Source: Sphingomonas pituitosa NBRC 102491 (GTDB lineage Bacteria > Pseudomonadota > Alphaproteobacteria > Sphingomonadales > Sphingomonadaceae). From it: 64,000 bases of DNA. The stretch covers positions 83,803 to 147,802 of the forward strand of contig NZ_BCYY01000013.1 in assembly GCF_001598435.1 (NCBI RefSeq), written 5' to 3'. The notes under the pieces are model-generated. The model had not been told where the DNA came from. It did not search any database and saw only the letters and a program-made list of their open reading frames with translations. Shown in pieces: positions 53,285 through 64,000 of the stretch (positions within the stretch are counted from its first letter, which is position 1; the number at the start of each line of letters is the position of its first letter). The position numbers were made by a program, and so were the translations under genes.

Positions 53285-54613
53285 CTACGGTGTAAACGAA
53301 GGCAATCCGACCGGCTTCTTCAATTCCGACCATGGCTCCGGCCGCACGCTCGGCTTCCGCGGCGCATACGGCCTGCGCGCCTTCCACTTGCGCGAGCTCG
53401 CCGTGTCCACCGGGCCGAAAGCGCGATCGGCGTATTCCTCGCCGAACACAGTCGCCACGTCCTCGCGGGTCATGCGCCCTTCGTCCGCGACAATCTCCTT
53501 GGCGACGGCAACAGCATCAGCGTCAGCAGTCTCGGAACCAAGGCAGTCGAGCAGGCCCGGATTCGCCTCGATGCCTTCAAGGTGGCGCTGCCAATATCCC
53601 TTCATCGTCCTGGAGACGGTGTTGTTGAGCAACGCCCCAAGCAAATCGTCGAACTTCTCCGCCTGCGTCTCGCGGCGATGGTCCTCGCGCCATACCGCGT
53701 CGCAGCCGTAACCCCACAGATAGGGGCCGGCAATATGGTGGTGCGTCCCCATCTCCATCCGATCCACGCGGGAGAAAAAGCTCTCGGCCTGGTTGGTGCA
53801 CACGCCCTTGTCAAAATATCGCTGAGAATGGTTCACCTGGTCGACGTTCAGGGCGACACGGAGCGTGTCCCAGTGGCTCCCGTCGTCAGCATGCACGCTG
53901 GCCATGCGGTCGACGGTATCGAAGATGAAGGGCCGCGAGTCAGCCTCGTGCGGCACGATCGTACAGGCGCTCAGACCAACGCGTTCACCGTGGCTGCGTT
54001 CGCGCGCGACCACCATCGTCATCTTCTTGCCGGTGATATCGCCAAGCCGACGCAGGTCGACACGGTCCTTCCGCTCATTGACCTGATGATAGTAGCCGCC
54101 ATAGACCGAGCCATCGATCTCGACGATGCCGTGCAGCTGCCGCCCGAGCTGAGCCTTGATCTGCGACTCCCGGATCTTGTGCGACAGGACGAACGACGAC
54201 TTGTAGGCCATGTCGGACAGGTTTGCGAGGGCGATGGCCGAAATGCCCTTCGCCCCCTCAGAAAACAGCTTCAACGCAATGAGGATCGTGCGCAGGTCGA
54301 GCTTGCGGCTGTGAAGGAGCGTCCCGCTGGTGACGGTGAACTTCTTTCGGCACGCCTTGCATTTGAACTGGCGCTTGTCCTTCTTGCCTTTGATGATCCG
54401 CTCGTTCTCCGCGTCCCACCACTCGTACTCGGGCTGATTGTGGTTGCCGAGGGTCCAGCCCTCCCCACCGCAGTGCGGGCAGATTGGTTCACCGTCGGTC
54501 TCCGGCCAGCGCGCCATTCGGAACATCGCATAGGCCTTGCTCTCACTCATGCGCGCGATCTTCGCGACCGGCAGGTCGCGATAATTCGCTGACAGGAGAA
54601 CGTGCTGAGCCAA
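53285..54613 (-). CDS. IS1595-family (ISXO2-like) transposase
   Basis: The 442-residue protein has an N-terminal zinc ribbon (ICPHCGGEG with KCKACRKKFTVTSGT) and an ISXO2-like DDE domain (IVEIDGSVYGGYYH, NHSQRYFDKGVCTNQAESFF, then RVDRMEMGTHHHI). The start is TTG at 54613 because family proteins begin MAQHxLLS. About 100 C-terminal residues beyond the normal domain look like an extension with Arg/Pro-rich sequence. I could not find convincing terminal inverted repeats, so a complete insertion sequence is not shown. Confidence 0.85.
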   Translation of the reverse strand: MAQHVLLSANYRDLPVAKIARMSESKAYAMFRMARWPETDGEPICPHCGGEGWTLGNHNQPEYEWWDAENERIIKGKKDKRQFKCKACRKKFTVTSGTLLHSRKLDLRTILIALKLFSEGAKGISAIALANLSDMAYKSSFVLSHKIRESQIKAQLGRQLHGIVEIDGSVYGGYYHQVNERKDRVDLRRLGDITGKKMTMVVARERSHGERVGLSACTIVPHEADSRPFIFDTVDRMASVHADDGSHWDTLRVALNVDQVNHSQRYFDKGVCTNQAESFFSRVDRMEMGTHHHIAGPYLWGYGCDAVWREDHRRETQAEKFDDLLGALLNNTVSRTMKGYWQRHLEGIEANPGLLDCLGSETADADAVAVAKEIVADEGRMTREDVATVFGEEYADRAFGPVDTASSRKWKARRPYAPRKPSVRPEPWSELKKPVGLPSFTP

Positions 54614-54640
54614 TGACCACCGTGTGAGGTTATGAGCATC

Positions 54641-54695
54641 ACTATCTATGATGGTGCCCCTGCCTCGTCAAGGCGATACCATCGTTAATGATGGT
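54641..54695. promoter_or_regulatory. Pair of operator-like palindromes between transposase and DUF6471 gene
   Basis: ACTATCTATGATGGT (54641-54655) and ACCATCGTTAATGATGGT (54678-54695) share the half-site GATGGT and an inverted ACCATC. They lie in the divergent region of the transposase and the DUF6471 gene. They may bind the DUF6471 protein or the transposase. Confidence 0.4.
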
Positions 54696-54748
54696 GGCCA
54701 TAATCGCACGCGCTTGCGAGAATAGCGTCACGATCCTAGAAAGGCGGA

Positions 54749-55072
54749 ATGGAAGACGATGGCCATATAGACGAAGCGGCCTGGGAGCGGCTGGTAAAGA
54801 ATATGCTTCGGGCCGAGATGATGCTCCGCGGCATATCCTATGAGCAGCTCGTAGCCCGGCTCGCCGCTCTGGGAATCACCGAGAACGTCCCGAACCTTCG
54901 CAACAAGGTCGCCCGTGGACGATTCACCGCCCCCTTCTTCGCCCAGTGCATGGTGGCGATCGGTGTCGATCGGCTGCAGTTCCCGACCATCGACGTGATC
55001 CGCACTGACCTCGCCGGTGATCATGCCGCGCAGGCTTTGGCTAGGAAAAGTAATTCGAAGACGAGCCTGTAA
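54749..55072 (+). CDS. DUF6471-family small protein
   Basis: The 107-residue protein matches the DUF6471 pattern: WERLVKNMLRAEMMLRGISY, then LAALGITENVPNLRNKVARG and RFTAPFFAQCMVAIGVDRL. The helix-turn-helix-like layout suggests DNA binding. Genes of this kind are often near mobile elements and restriction systems. It starts the plus-strand part of the island, 100 bases before hsdM, and may regulate it. Confidence 0.78.
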   Translation: MEDDGHIDEAAWERLVKNMLRAEMMLRGISYEQLVARLAALGITENVPNLRNKVARGRFTAPFFAQCMVAIGVDRLQFPTIDVIRTDLAGDHAAQALARKSNSKTSL

Positions 55073-55135
55073 AGTGCAGCGCGGGCCAGTTCGAGCCCTT
55101 TTGCAAAATGCCCCTCCATCCTAAAACCCATTAAC

Positions 55136-55151
55136 CGCCTGCGTTCAGGCG
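55136..55151 (+). other. Short perfect hairpin in front of hsdM
   Basis: CGCCTG / CAGGCG with a four-base loop (CGTT) lies 21 bases before the hsdM ATG. It could be a weak terminator for the DUF6471 gene, an operator, or a translation-control hairpin. Confidence 0.4.
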
Positions 55152-55172
55152 TAACGACGAAGGCTGTCAATT

Positions 55173-56743
55173 ATGAGTGGATCCCGCGATATCGAACGTG
55201 CAGAACTGCACAGGACGATCTGGCGACTTGCCAACGAACTTCGTGGCAGCATCGATGGGTGGGACTTCAAGAGCTATGTTCTCGGGATGCTGTTCTATCG
55301 GTTCATCTCCGAGAACCTCGTTTCCTATCTGAACAAGCAGGAGCATCGGGCTGGCGAAACCAGCTTCGACTATGCTCAGTTGAGCGATGCCGACGCTGAG
55401 TTCGGGCGCGTCGAGACGGTCAAGGAAAAGGGTTTCTACATCCTGCCGTCCAATCTCTTCGAGAACGTCCGCAAGCGGGCGCGCAATGATGAGAATCTCA
55501 ACGTCACCCTCTCGAAGATCTTCGCCGACATTGAGGGTTCTGCGACCGGAACCGAGAGCGAGCACGACATCAACGGGCTGTTCGCCGACCTGGACGTCAA
55601 CAGCCCCCGCCTGGGGGCGACCGTGGCGAAGCGCAACGAAAAGCTTGTAAAGCTCCTCGATGCTATCGGCGATCTCCCGCTCACCAGTGGCGGCTTCTCC
55701 AACAAAAGTATCGATCTGTTCGGCGACGCGTACGAATACCTCATGCAGATGTATGCTTCGACAGCTGGAAAGTCGGGTGGCGAATACTACACCCCGCAGG
55801 AGGTTTCGGAGCTGCTCGCCCGCATCACCGTCGCCGGCAAGACGGAGGTCAACAAAGTCTACGACCCAGCATGCGGATCGGGCTCGCTCCTGCTGAGCTT
55901 CAGCAAGGTGTTGGGCCCGGACAAGGTGCGCCAGGGCTTTTTCGGTCAGGAAATCAACCTTACCACCTACAATCTGTGCCGGATCAACATGTTCCTGCAC
56001 GACGTAAACTACGAGAAGTTCGATATCGCCCTCGGCGACACGCTGCTCGAGCCAGCGCACTGGGACGACGAACCGTTCGAGGCGATCGTCTCCAACCCCC
56101 CGTACTCGGTCAAGTGGGAGGGTGACGCAAATCCGCTGCTCATCAACGACCCGCGCTTCGCGCCGGCCGGCGTGCTGGCCCCCAAGAGCAAGGCCGACCT
56201 CGCCTTCACCATGCACATCCTGCACTGGCTGGCGGTCAACGGTACCGCGGCGATCGTCGAGTTCCCGGGCGTCCTGTACCGGGGCGGTACCGAACAGAAA
56301 ATCCGTCAGTATCTCATCGACAACAACTACGTCGATGCCGTGATCCAGCTGCCGCCGGACCTCTTCTTCGGCACGCCCATCGCCACGTGCATCATCGTCC
56401 TCAAAAAGTCCAAGCGCGACAACGCCACGCTGTTCATCGACGCCAGCGCCGAGTTCGTCCGTGTCGGAAACAAGAACACGCTCGCGCCCGCCCACCGCCA
56501 GCGGATCATGGATGCGTTCACGGAGCGTGCGGACATCGATCATTTTGCGCGACTGGTCGACAACGGCACCATCGCGGAAAACGGCTACAACATCGCCGTC
56601 ACGTCCTACGTCGAGCAGGTCGACAACCGGAAGGTCGTCGACATCACCACCCTCAACGCCGATATCGCCGATATCGTTACGAGACAGGCACAGCTCCGCG
56701 AGGAAATCGACGCGATCGTCGCCGAGCTCGAGGGAGAAGACGC

Positions 56744-56747
<4 letters not shown>
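55173..56747 (+). CDS. hsdM: Type I restriction-modification DNA methyltransferase subunit HsdM
   Basis: The 524-residue protein has the HsdM N-terminal helical domain (WDFKSYVLGMLFYRFISENL) and the N6-adenine methylase core, with SAM motif I (DPACGSGSLLLSF, about residue 230) and catalytic motif IV (NPPYSVKW, about residue 308). It methylates adenine at sites chosen by HsdS. Its TGA overlaps the hsdS ATG (ATGA), the first of two such overlaps in the operon. Confidence 0.96.
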
Positions 56748-58015
<1,268 letters not shown>

Positions 58016-58019
<4 letters not shown>

Positions 58020-61000
58020 CTGACACTCCGCCTCCCCTCCATTACCAGCCCGTCGCCGTGTCCGGCGAAAGCACGGTTGTCGCCGAATACCAGTCTGACC
58101 CGGCTGGCGCGGGCGATGGAGGCTATCAATCCGAGGGGGATCTCGAAAAGGCGTTAGTCGCGCAGCTGGTGGGGCAGGCCTACGAATACCTCCCGGTAAC
58201 GTCAGAGGCTGGGCTCATCGCCAATCTCCGGCATCAGCTTGAGAAGCTGAACAAGCTGGTCTTCACCGACACGGAGTGGGAGCACTTCTTCAACACATGC
58301 ATCTCCCCGGCCAGCGACGGAATCGTCCAGAAAACGACCCGGATCCAGGAGGACCATGTCCAGGTCCTCAAGCGCGACGATGGGACGGTCGCGAACGTCA
58401 AGCTCATCGACAAAAAGTGCATCCACAACAATTCGCTCCAGGTCATCAACCAGTATGAGGTCCAGGGCGCGCGGGCGAACCGTTACGACGTCACCGTGCT
58501 GGTCAACGGCCTGCCGATGGTCCACATCGAGCTAAAGCGACGCGGGGTCGACATCCGCGAAGCCTTCAACCAGATCGACCGATATCAGCGGGACAGTTTC
58601 TGGGCCGGGTCCGGACTGTTCGAGTATGTGCAGCTGTTCGTCATCAGTAACGGGACGTTGACAAAATACTACAGCAACACCGTGCGTGACGGCCACCTCG
58701 CCGAGCAGCGCGGCAAACGCGGCCGTACGAAGAGCTCCAACAGCTTCGCCTTCACCAGCTGGTGGGCGGACGCGAAAAACCGCCCGATCACGGATCTGGT
58801 CGGCTTCACCAAAACCTTCTTCGCGAAACACACGTTGCTGGCCATCCTCACGCGCTATTGCGTCTTTGACGTCGACCGCAAGCTGCTGGTGATGCGCCCC
58901 TACCAGATCGTGGCCGTCGAAAGCATTCTCCTGCGGATCAGCACGGCCGCCAACAACAATCTCCTCGGGACGGTCGCCGCCGGCGGGTATGTCTGGCACA
59001 CCACGGGTAGCGGCAAGACGCTCACCAGCTTCAAGGCGGCGCAGCTCGCACGGGATCTGCCGGGCATCGATAAGGTACTATTCGTCGTCGATCGCAAGGA
59101 CCTCGACTATCAGACCATGCGCGAATATGAGCGCTTCGAGAAGGGCGCTGCCAACTCGAACGCTTCAACGTCCATTCTGCGCAAGCAGCTGTCGGACCCC
59201 AACGCCCGCATCATCATCACGACGATTCAGAAGCTATCGCGCTTTGTCGCCGCCGGCGGCAGCCACCCGGTATACGACAGCCGTGTCGTCGTGATCTTCG
59301 ACGAGTGCCATCGCAGTCAGTTCGGCGACATGCACGCTGAAATCACCAAGGCCTTCCGCCGTTACAACCTGTTCGGTTTCACCGGTACGCCGATCTTCGT
59401 CGAGAACGCCGGCACCGGCGGGAGTCCAATGCGGCGCACGACCGAACAGGCGTTCGGGGACAAGTTGCACACCTATACGATCGTCGATGCCATCAGCGAC
59501 CGAAACGTGCTGCCCTTCCGCATCGACTACATCAATACGATCAAAACCGCGGACGCGATCAAGGACAAGCAGGTCCCCGGCATTGATACGGAACGGGTGC
59601 TTCTCGCCCCCGAGCGAGTCTCCCAGGTCGTCGGCTATATCCTGGAGCACTTCGATCAAAAAACGCGACGGGCCAGCACCTATCGTCATGACGGGAAGCG
59701 CCTGGCCGGATTCAATTCGCTGATGGCGACGGCCTCGATCGATGCCGCCAAGCGCTACTATGCGGAATTCGCCAAGCAGCAGGGGGCGGTCCCTCCCGCG
59801 AAGCGCCTGAAGGTCGGCCTGATCTACAGTTTTGCAGCCAACGAGGAGGAGGATGGCGGCCTGCTGGGCGAGGAGGAATTCGAGACGTCTGGGCTCGACC
59901 AGGGGTCCCGCGACTTCCTCGACGGCGCGATCCGAGACTACAACGCGCTGTTCGGTACGAGCTTCGATACCTCGGCCGACAAGTTCCAGAACTACTACAA
60001 GGACCTGTCACACCGCCTCAAGGCCCGAGAGTTGGACATCGTCATCGTCGTCAACATGTTCCTGACCGGCTTCGACGCGACGACCCTCAACACGCTCTGG
60101 GTGGACAAGCGCCTGAAGTCACATGGCCTTATCCAGGCCTATTCTCGCACCAACCGCATCCTCAACTCGGTCAAGACCTACGGCAACGTGATCTGCTTCC
60201 GCGATCTGGAGAAGGAGACGAACGAGGCTCTCGCCCTGTTCGGCAACAAGGACGCGAAGGGCATCGTCCTGCTCAAGCCCTACGCCGACTATTACGGCAC
60301 ATACGAATCAAGGGTGGCCGATCTGCAGGCCCAATTCGCCCTCGGGTCGCCGATCGTCGGCGAATCCGCGCAGAAGACGTTCGTCCGGCTCTTTAGTTCG
60401 ATCCTGCGCCTCCGGAACATTTTGGACGCATTCGACGAGTTCGCCGGCAACGAAATCCTGAGCGCCCGCGACTTCCAAGACTATCTCAGCATCTACTTGA
60501 ACCTCTACGTCGAGTTCCGAGCGGTATCCAACGCTGACAAAGAGGCGATTAACGACGATGTTGTCTTCGAAATCGAGTTGGTAAAGCAGGTCGAAATCAA
60601 CGTCGACTACATCCTGATGCTTGTGGAGCGCTATCTGGAGGCCAAAGGCACTGGAGAGGACAAGGAGATCCGGGCCACCATCGAGCGGGCGATCAACTCA
60701 AGCCCGACGCTGCGAAACAAGCGGTCTCTCATCGAGCAGTTCGTTAATTCGGTGTCGAACGACGCCAAGGTGGATACGCAATGGGCGCAGTTCGTCGCCA
60801 CCAAGAAGGTAGAGGAGCTCAACCAGATCATCGCCGAGGAGAAACTCGATCCGGCTGCAACGCAGGAGTTTATAGCTGATGCCTTCCGCGATGGAGCCAT
60901 TCCCACCGCCGGCGTAGCAATTACGAAGGTCCTGCCGCCTGTATCCAGGTTCGCCAAAGATGGCGGGCATGCGACGAAAAAGGTGGCGGTCCTGACGAGG

Positions 61001-61039
61001 CTCACCGAGTTCTTTGACCGCTACTTCGGTCTCTCCTGA
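58016..61039 (+). CDS. hsdR: Type I restriction endonuclease subunit HsdR
   Basis: The 1007-residue protein has the N-terminal PD-(D/E)xK-like nuclease site (MVHIELKRRG, about residue 170) and a superfamily 2 translocase with Walker A (HTTGSGKTLTSFKAA, about residue 330) and Walker B DECH (VVIFDECHRSQFGD, about residue 428). Later helicase motifs follow (FTGTPIF, VNMFLTGFDATTLNTLWVD; the latter quoted within 20). The C-terminal region is helical. It translocates DNA and cuts unmodified sites when bound to HsdM2S. Its ATG overlaps the stop of the hsdS second half. Confidence 0.96.
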
Positions 61040-61214
61040 GACCAAGCGACAGATAGTAACCATCCTACCTCGGCCGGCCCTTGGGCGTCGGGGAGCAAAA
61101 ATATTCCCGCGGAGGTGACGACCTACGAGGCTATTCGCTTGCAACCCTGCACTCGGCACCTATGCTCACGAACAAATGCCGAACGACGGTACCGGGGTTA
61201 ATCAAGGGGGCAAG

Positions 61215-61766
61215 ATGACAATCGGGGAAGGCGATCGCGCCCGCATAATCGACGAGGGGCGCAAGCTCGCGACCGATGTGCTCTATTCCGAGAAGGCGCA
61301 CTTTGCAGCCGCAGGTCGCTGGCGCTACTGGCAGTTCTGGCTGGGGAACAGCGCCGCGGTCCTGGCAGCTCTGGCAGGTGCAGCTTTCCTTTCCAAGATC
61401 CTGAGCGTCGAGTTGCAAAGCTGGCTGCCGGCCGCTCTCGCCTTCGTTGCTTCGCTTATCACGATACTGGTCACCAACATGAAGCCCGACCAAATATGGG
61501 AAAAGCACCATGCTGCGGGCGTTGATTACGGCATAGCCCGTCGCAAGATTCGGCAATTCGTACAGATCACGGCTCGCGCCGAGAATGCCGACGAAAAGAA
61601 GCTGACGGAAACCTTGGACAAGCTTACCGAGGAAGTCGGGGCTATCCAAAAGCGCGCGCGCCCGATCCCTGGCTACGCGCACGCAAAGGCCTACAAGAGC
61701 ATCCATGCGGGGCAATCGGATTACGAACAGAAGGAACTCGACGCAGCCACGGGGCCCATCGCGTGA
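61215..61766 (+). CDS. SLATT-domain two-TM membrane protein (predicted CBASS-type effector)
   Basis: The 183-residue protein has a helical N-terminus (RARIIDEGRKLATDVLYSEK), two membrane helices (FWLGNSAAVLAALAGAAFLS and WLPAALAFVASLITILVTNM) and a cytoplasmic helical part (EKHHAAGVDYGIARRKIRQF), the layout of SLATT domains. Known family members are associated with nucleotide-second-messenger systems and are predicted to open pores or disrupt the membrane. The ATG at 61215 has the ribosome site AAGGGGG, and an ATG at 61176 is possible. Its stop overlaps the following nucleotidyltransferase gene (GTGA). Confidence 0.82.
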   Translation: MTIGEGDRARIIDEGRKLATDVLYSEKAHFAAAGRWRYWQFWLGNSAAVLAALAGAAFLSKILSVELQSWLPAALAFVASLITILVTNMKPDQIWEKHHAAGVDYGIARRKIRQFVQITARAENADEKKLTETLDKLTEEVGAIQKRARPIPGYAHAKAYKSIHAGQSDYEQKELDAATGPIA

Positions 61767-63202
61767 AGCTCACTAGCTGCTTCACATCGTTCCTGAAGGA
61801 CACCGTCAATCTGAACCAGACGCGGATCGCCGATCTGGAGCGGTCGATCGAGGCGATCCAGCGGTTCATCCGTCAAAGTACCTGGAAGCCGAGCATTCGC
61901 GGTTTCGAAGAACAGGGGTCGTGGGCACACGACACCATCATCAAGCCGGTTGACCAGAGAGAATTCGACGCCGATCTGCTCGTGATGGTCGACCCCGTCG
62001 ATGGCTGGACAGCCAAGGATTACGTCAAGGAACTGGGCAAGGTCTTTAAGGCCAGCGCGACCTATGGCGACATGACGAAGACCTGGGACTACTGCGTCAC
62101 CATCACATATGCGAATGAGCGCAAGATCGACATCGCACCCTGCATTGTCGATCGTGCCTATGTCGACACCTACGAGGTGTGCAACGCGAAAATTGACACA
62201 TTCGAGAACAGTGCGCCAATCGAATACACGCAATGGATGAAGGACCAAAACAGCTATTCCGGATCCAATTCGTTTCGTAAGGTCACTCGCCTCGTTAAAT
62301 ATCTGCGTGACATCAAGCTGACCTTCAGCTGTCCGTCGGTATTGCTGACCACGCTCCTCGGCAACCATATTTACAGCTGGGACAAGGGGTCTGATGCGTT
62401 CGCCGACGTGCCCACCGCGCTGAAGACCATCATGGGACGTCTGGACGACTGGCTGCAGGAGCGGCCATTCAAGCCCGAGGTGCGCAATCCGAAGCTCTGG
62501 AGCGAAGACTTCGCCTCGTCGTGGGCGGACGAGAAATATTCGAACTTCCGCGACAAGATCCATCGCTATCGTGGATGGATCGACGAGGCCTACGACGCGC
62601 TGACGCGCAGCGACAGTATTATTGCCTGGCGTCGCGTCTTCGGATCGGAGTTCGCAAAGGGCGAAACGGTCGAGCTGAAGAAGAGCCTGAACGAAGCTTC
62701 CGCCATGGCGCGGGTGATGGTCGCTAGCAACTCGACCTACCAAAATGATCTGGTGCGTGACGTACTCATCTACGGCACCGCGGTCGTCCCCACCTCGATA
62801 ACGCATCCTGCGCACCAAACGCCATCCCCCTGGCCCATCAGTTCACGCCCGTGGATCGACATTTACATCACCGCGACACACCAGCGGAAGAAGAGCCGCG
62901 CGGGGAAGATCATCGGCTCCGGTGACGTCATCGCCCCTACAGGCGGCCTCATGTTCAACGCTCTGCTGGCGAATGGACAGCACCTTCCACACGACTGCCA
63001 TATCAGGTGGCGGATCACAAACACCGGCGCGGCGGCGATGCTCGCCGGCTGTGGTCGCGGCGACTTCTACTCGGCCGAAAAGGGCAATACCCGATGGGAG
63101 CCGCTCCAGTATCACGGCGTCCATACGGCAGAAGCATTCCTGGTGTCGTCCGATGGAACTTTACGCGGTCAGAGCCTGCCGTTTCACGTCGTTCTCGATT
63201 AG
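61763..63202 (+). CDS. SMODS/CD-NTase-type nucleotidyltransferase with C-terminal sensor-like domain
   Basis: The 479-residue protein has the nucleotidyltransferase signature GSWAHDTIIKP followed by the metal-binding pair in EFDADLLVMVD. A third Asp follows in KIDIAPCIV. A helical middle domain comes next (LVKYLRDIKLTFSCPSVLL). The last about 115 residues (WIDIYITATHQRKKSRAGK, then GDFYSAEKGNTRWEPL and SDGTLRGQSLPFHVVLD) resemble the AGS-C sensor domain attached to some SMODS enzymes. It should make a cyclic di- or trinucleotide on infection. It starts with GTG, overlapping the SLATT gene. Confidence 0.86.
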   Translation: MKLTSCFTSFLKDTVNLNQTRIADLERSIEAIQRFIRQSTWKPSIRGFEEQGSWAHDTIIKPVDQREFDADLLVMVDPVDGWTAKDYVKELGKVFKASATYGDMTKTWDYCVTITYANERKIDIAPCIVDRAYVDTYEVCNAKIDTFENSAPIEYTQWMKDQNSYSGSNSFRKVTRLVKYLRDIKLTFSCPSVLLTTLLGNHIYSWDKGSDAFADVPTALKTIMGRLDDWLQERPFKPEVRNPKLWSEDFASSWADEKYSNFRDKIHRYRGWIDEAYDALTRSDSIIAWRRVFGSEFAKGETVELKKSLNEASAMARVMVASNSTYQNDLVRDVLIYGTAVVPTSITHPAHQTPSPWPISSRPWIDIYITATHQRKKSRAGKIIGSGDVIAPTGGLMFNALLANGQHLPHDCHIRWRITNTGAAAMLAGCGRGDFYSAEKGNTRWEPLQYHGVHTAEAFLVSSDGTLRGQSLPFHVVLD

Positions 63203-63214
63203 ATCGGAAAGCCT

Positions 63215-63415
63215 ATGCCCATTGGAACGCAGCACGAAGTCGTTGGCATCCTTCGGCACGGCGAGGAGGGTCTTGTAGTCGAATCGACCGAGGGCGGCAT
63301 ATGGCGGCTCGACGCGGGTTGGCGAGCCGGCAGATTGATCGGACATCGCGTACGGATAATAGGGATCCGCGACGGATTCGATCTCCTGGCGGTGAGGAGT
63401 ATCGAACGGTTCTGA
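63215..63415 (+). CDS. DUF5818-like small protein
   Basis: The 66-residue protein begins MPIGTQHEVVGILRHGEEGL and contains GGIWRLDAGWRAGRLIGHRV and a final FDLLAV, matching the small DUF5818 proteins common in sphingomonads. It looks like a compact beta-barrel. It starts 12 bases after the nucleotidyltransferase stop, so it may be a third gene of that operon, or an unrelated sphingomonad gene that was next to the insertion. Function unknown. Confidence 0.68.
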   Translation: MPIGTQHEVVGILRHGEEGLVVESTEGGIWRLDAGWRAGRLIGHRVRIIGIRDGFDLLAVRSIERF

Positions 63416-63566
63416 CCGGAGAAGCATAGCCCGACTCTGGATATTTTCGGATCTGCACACCAACAGAGCCTTTGGACGATGCCCGGCGCGCCGCCCACCA
63501 GGGAGGACGGGTCAAAAATCCGGATTTCGATCCCGCGTTGACCATCGAGGTATAGGCACTCCTTGC

Positions 63567-63594
63567 GTCGGGGCGGTGCGACCACCGCCCCGAC
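63567..63594. terminator. Hairpin between convergent genes, possible bidirectional terminator
   Basis: GTCGGGGCGGT and ACCGCCCCGAC form an 11-base-pair stem with a 6-base loop. Neither side has a run of Ts. It lies just downstream of the small secreted gene's stop, read on the minus strand, and about 150 bases downstream of the DUF5818 gene. The 180 bases between those genes hold no other feature I can support. Confidence 0.45.
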
Positions 63595-63597
63595 CAC

Positions 63598-63795
63598 TCA
63601 CTTGATCGGTTTCGCTCCCGGCGTCCCGCACTTGGCGAACTTTCCCTTAGCATCCTTGCACTTCACCGGCTGGGCGGGCGCCGCGTCCGCGCACTTGACG
63701 AACTTGCCCTTGCCGTCCCGGCAGGGTGCGGCGGTGGCCGGCGTGACCGCAAGCGTCATAATCGCAGTCGCGGCGAAGATCGATCGGAGCATCAT
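63598..63795 (-). CDS. Small secreted Cys-pair repeat protein of unknown function
   Basis: The 65-residue protein has a signal peptide (SIFAATAIMTLAVTPATAA) and two copies of a short motif: CRDGKGKFVKC and CKDAKGKFAKC, with Ala/Pro-rich sequence between. Each copy has two Cys about nine residues apart, fit for a disulphide or metal binding. I know no assigned function. Confidence 0.68.
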   Translation of the reverse strand: MMLRSIFAATAIMTLAVTPATAAPCRDGKGKFVKCADAAPAQPVKCKDAKGKFAKCGTPGAKPIK

Positions 63796-63860
63796 GTTCT
63801 CCCTGACGGTGGTGGGCGAACGGAGCGTAGCGCGTCATCCCCGCCACTCCAAGAACCCCT

Positions 63861-64000
63861 TCAGTCCGGCCCCAAGTGATCCAGCAGATCACGCAGCATG
63901 GACCGCAATTCCCGCCGTGATCCGACCTCCTTCGCAGCCGCCGCTTCGATGTTGCGATCAGCCATGTGTAGGACAGCATCCGTCACAGCCTTCGAATGGC
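63861..64000 (-). CDS. C-terminal end of a protein cut by the window edge, unknown
   Basis: On the minus strand a frame without stops enters from beyond the window and ends at a TGA at 63861. The visible 45 residues (AVTDAVLHMADRNIEAAAAK, then RRELRSMLRDLLDHLGPD) look helical and charged. No family can be named from this fragment. Confidence 0.45.
   Translation of the reverse strand, partial: HSKAVTDAVLHMADRNIEAAAAKEVGSRRELRSMLRDLLDHLGPD

Noticed and set aside
53220..54700. Complete insertion sequence with terminal inverted repeats around the transposase
   Set aside because: I compared both flanks and could not find matching ends, so only the transposase gene is reported.

Overview
The window looks like a chromosome segment of a GC-rich, flagellated Sphingomonas-type alphaproteobacterium. 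This rests on gene content and order: rpmH-rnpA-yidD-yidC-engB; ubiE-ubiB-coaBC-dut next to mutM, rpsT and dnaA; small sphingomonad-type proteins; and many 4-base ATGA/GTGA overlaps between genes. No rRNA, tRNA or CRISPR array was recognised by eye.

Layout. 1-6 kb: end of a response-regulator or hybrid-kinase gene, an MHS-type transporter, an intradiol-dioxygenase-like lipoprotein, an OmpR/EnvZ-type two-component pair, rpsU and a membrane-anchored FKBP isomerase. 6-13.3 kb: surface-sugar precursor genes (wecB, wecC, galU, a second UDP-sugar dehydrogenase, a UDP-glucuronate-epimerase-like gene), interrupted by parD and a broken parE. 13.3-24 kb: housekeeping genes (moeB/thiF-like, dut, coaBC, ubiB, ubiE, mutM, rpsT, dnaA). 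24-25.7 kb: an atypical SIR2-like (DUF4917-like) gene and a frameshifted nucleoside deaminase. 25.7-30 kb: an iron/siderophore receptor operon behind a Fur-like palindrome. 30-34.6 kb: two divergent flagellar export and basal-body operons. 34.6-51 kb: trpS, murJ, secB, timA-like, mltA, smr, a GGDEF-EAL protein, dapE, an S9 peptidase, engB, yidC, yidD, rnpA and rpmH. Three families of intergenic palindromic repeats lie between these genes.

52-64 kb is accessory DNA. The competence gene comM is cut after its LDELPEF motif. Then follow a membrane-anchored unknown protein, an IS1595-type transposase, a DUF6471 gene, a type I restriction-modification operon (hsdM-hsdS-hsdR) and a two-gene SLATT/CD-NTase (CBASS-like) module with a small DUF5818 gene behind it. 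The right end of the island is outside the window.

The most notable system is the restriction operon. hsdS is split by a frameshift exactly at nine tandem GCAA tetranucleotides, which lie in the linker between two mutually similar target-recognition domains. Removing one repeat (8 copies) or adding two (11 copies) restores a full-length HsdS by reading-frame arithmetic. Steps of three repeats would keep the frame and change the linker by four residues (QASK). The tract could therefore switch the system between half-length and full-length specificity subunits and could also change the spacing of the recognised site. Directly downstream, the SLATT plus nucleotidyltransferase pair makes the island a compact defence locus.
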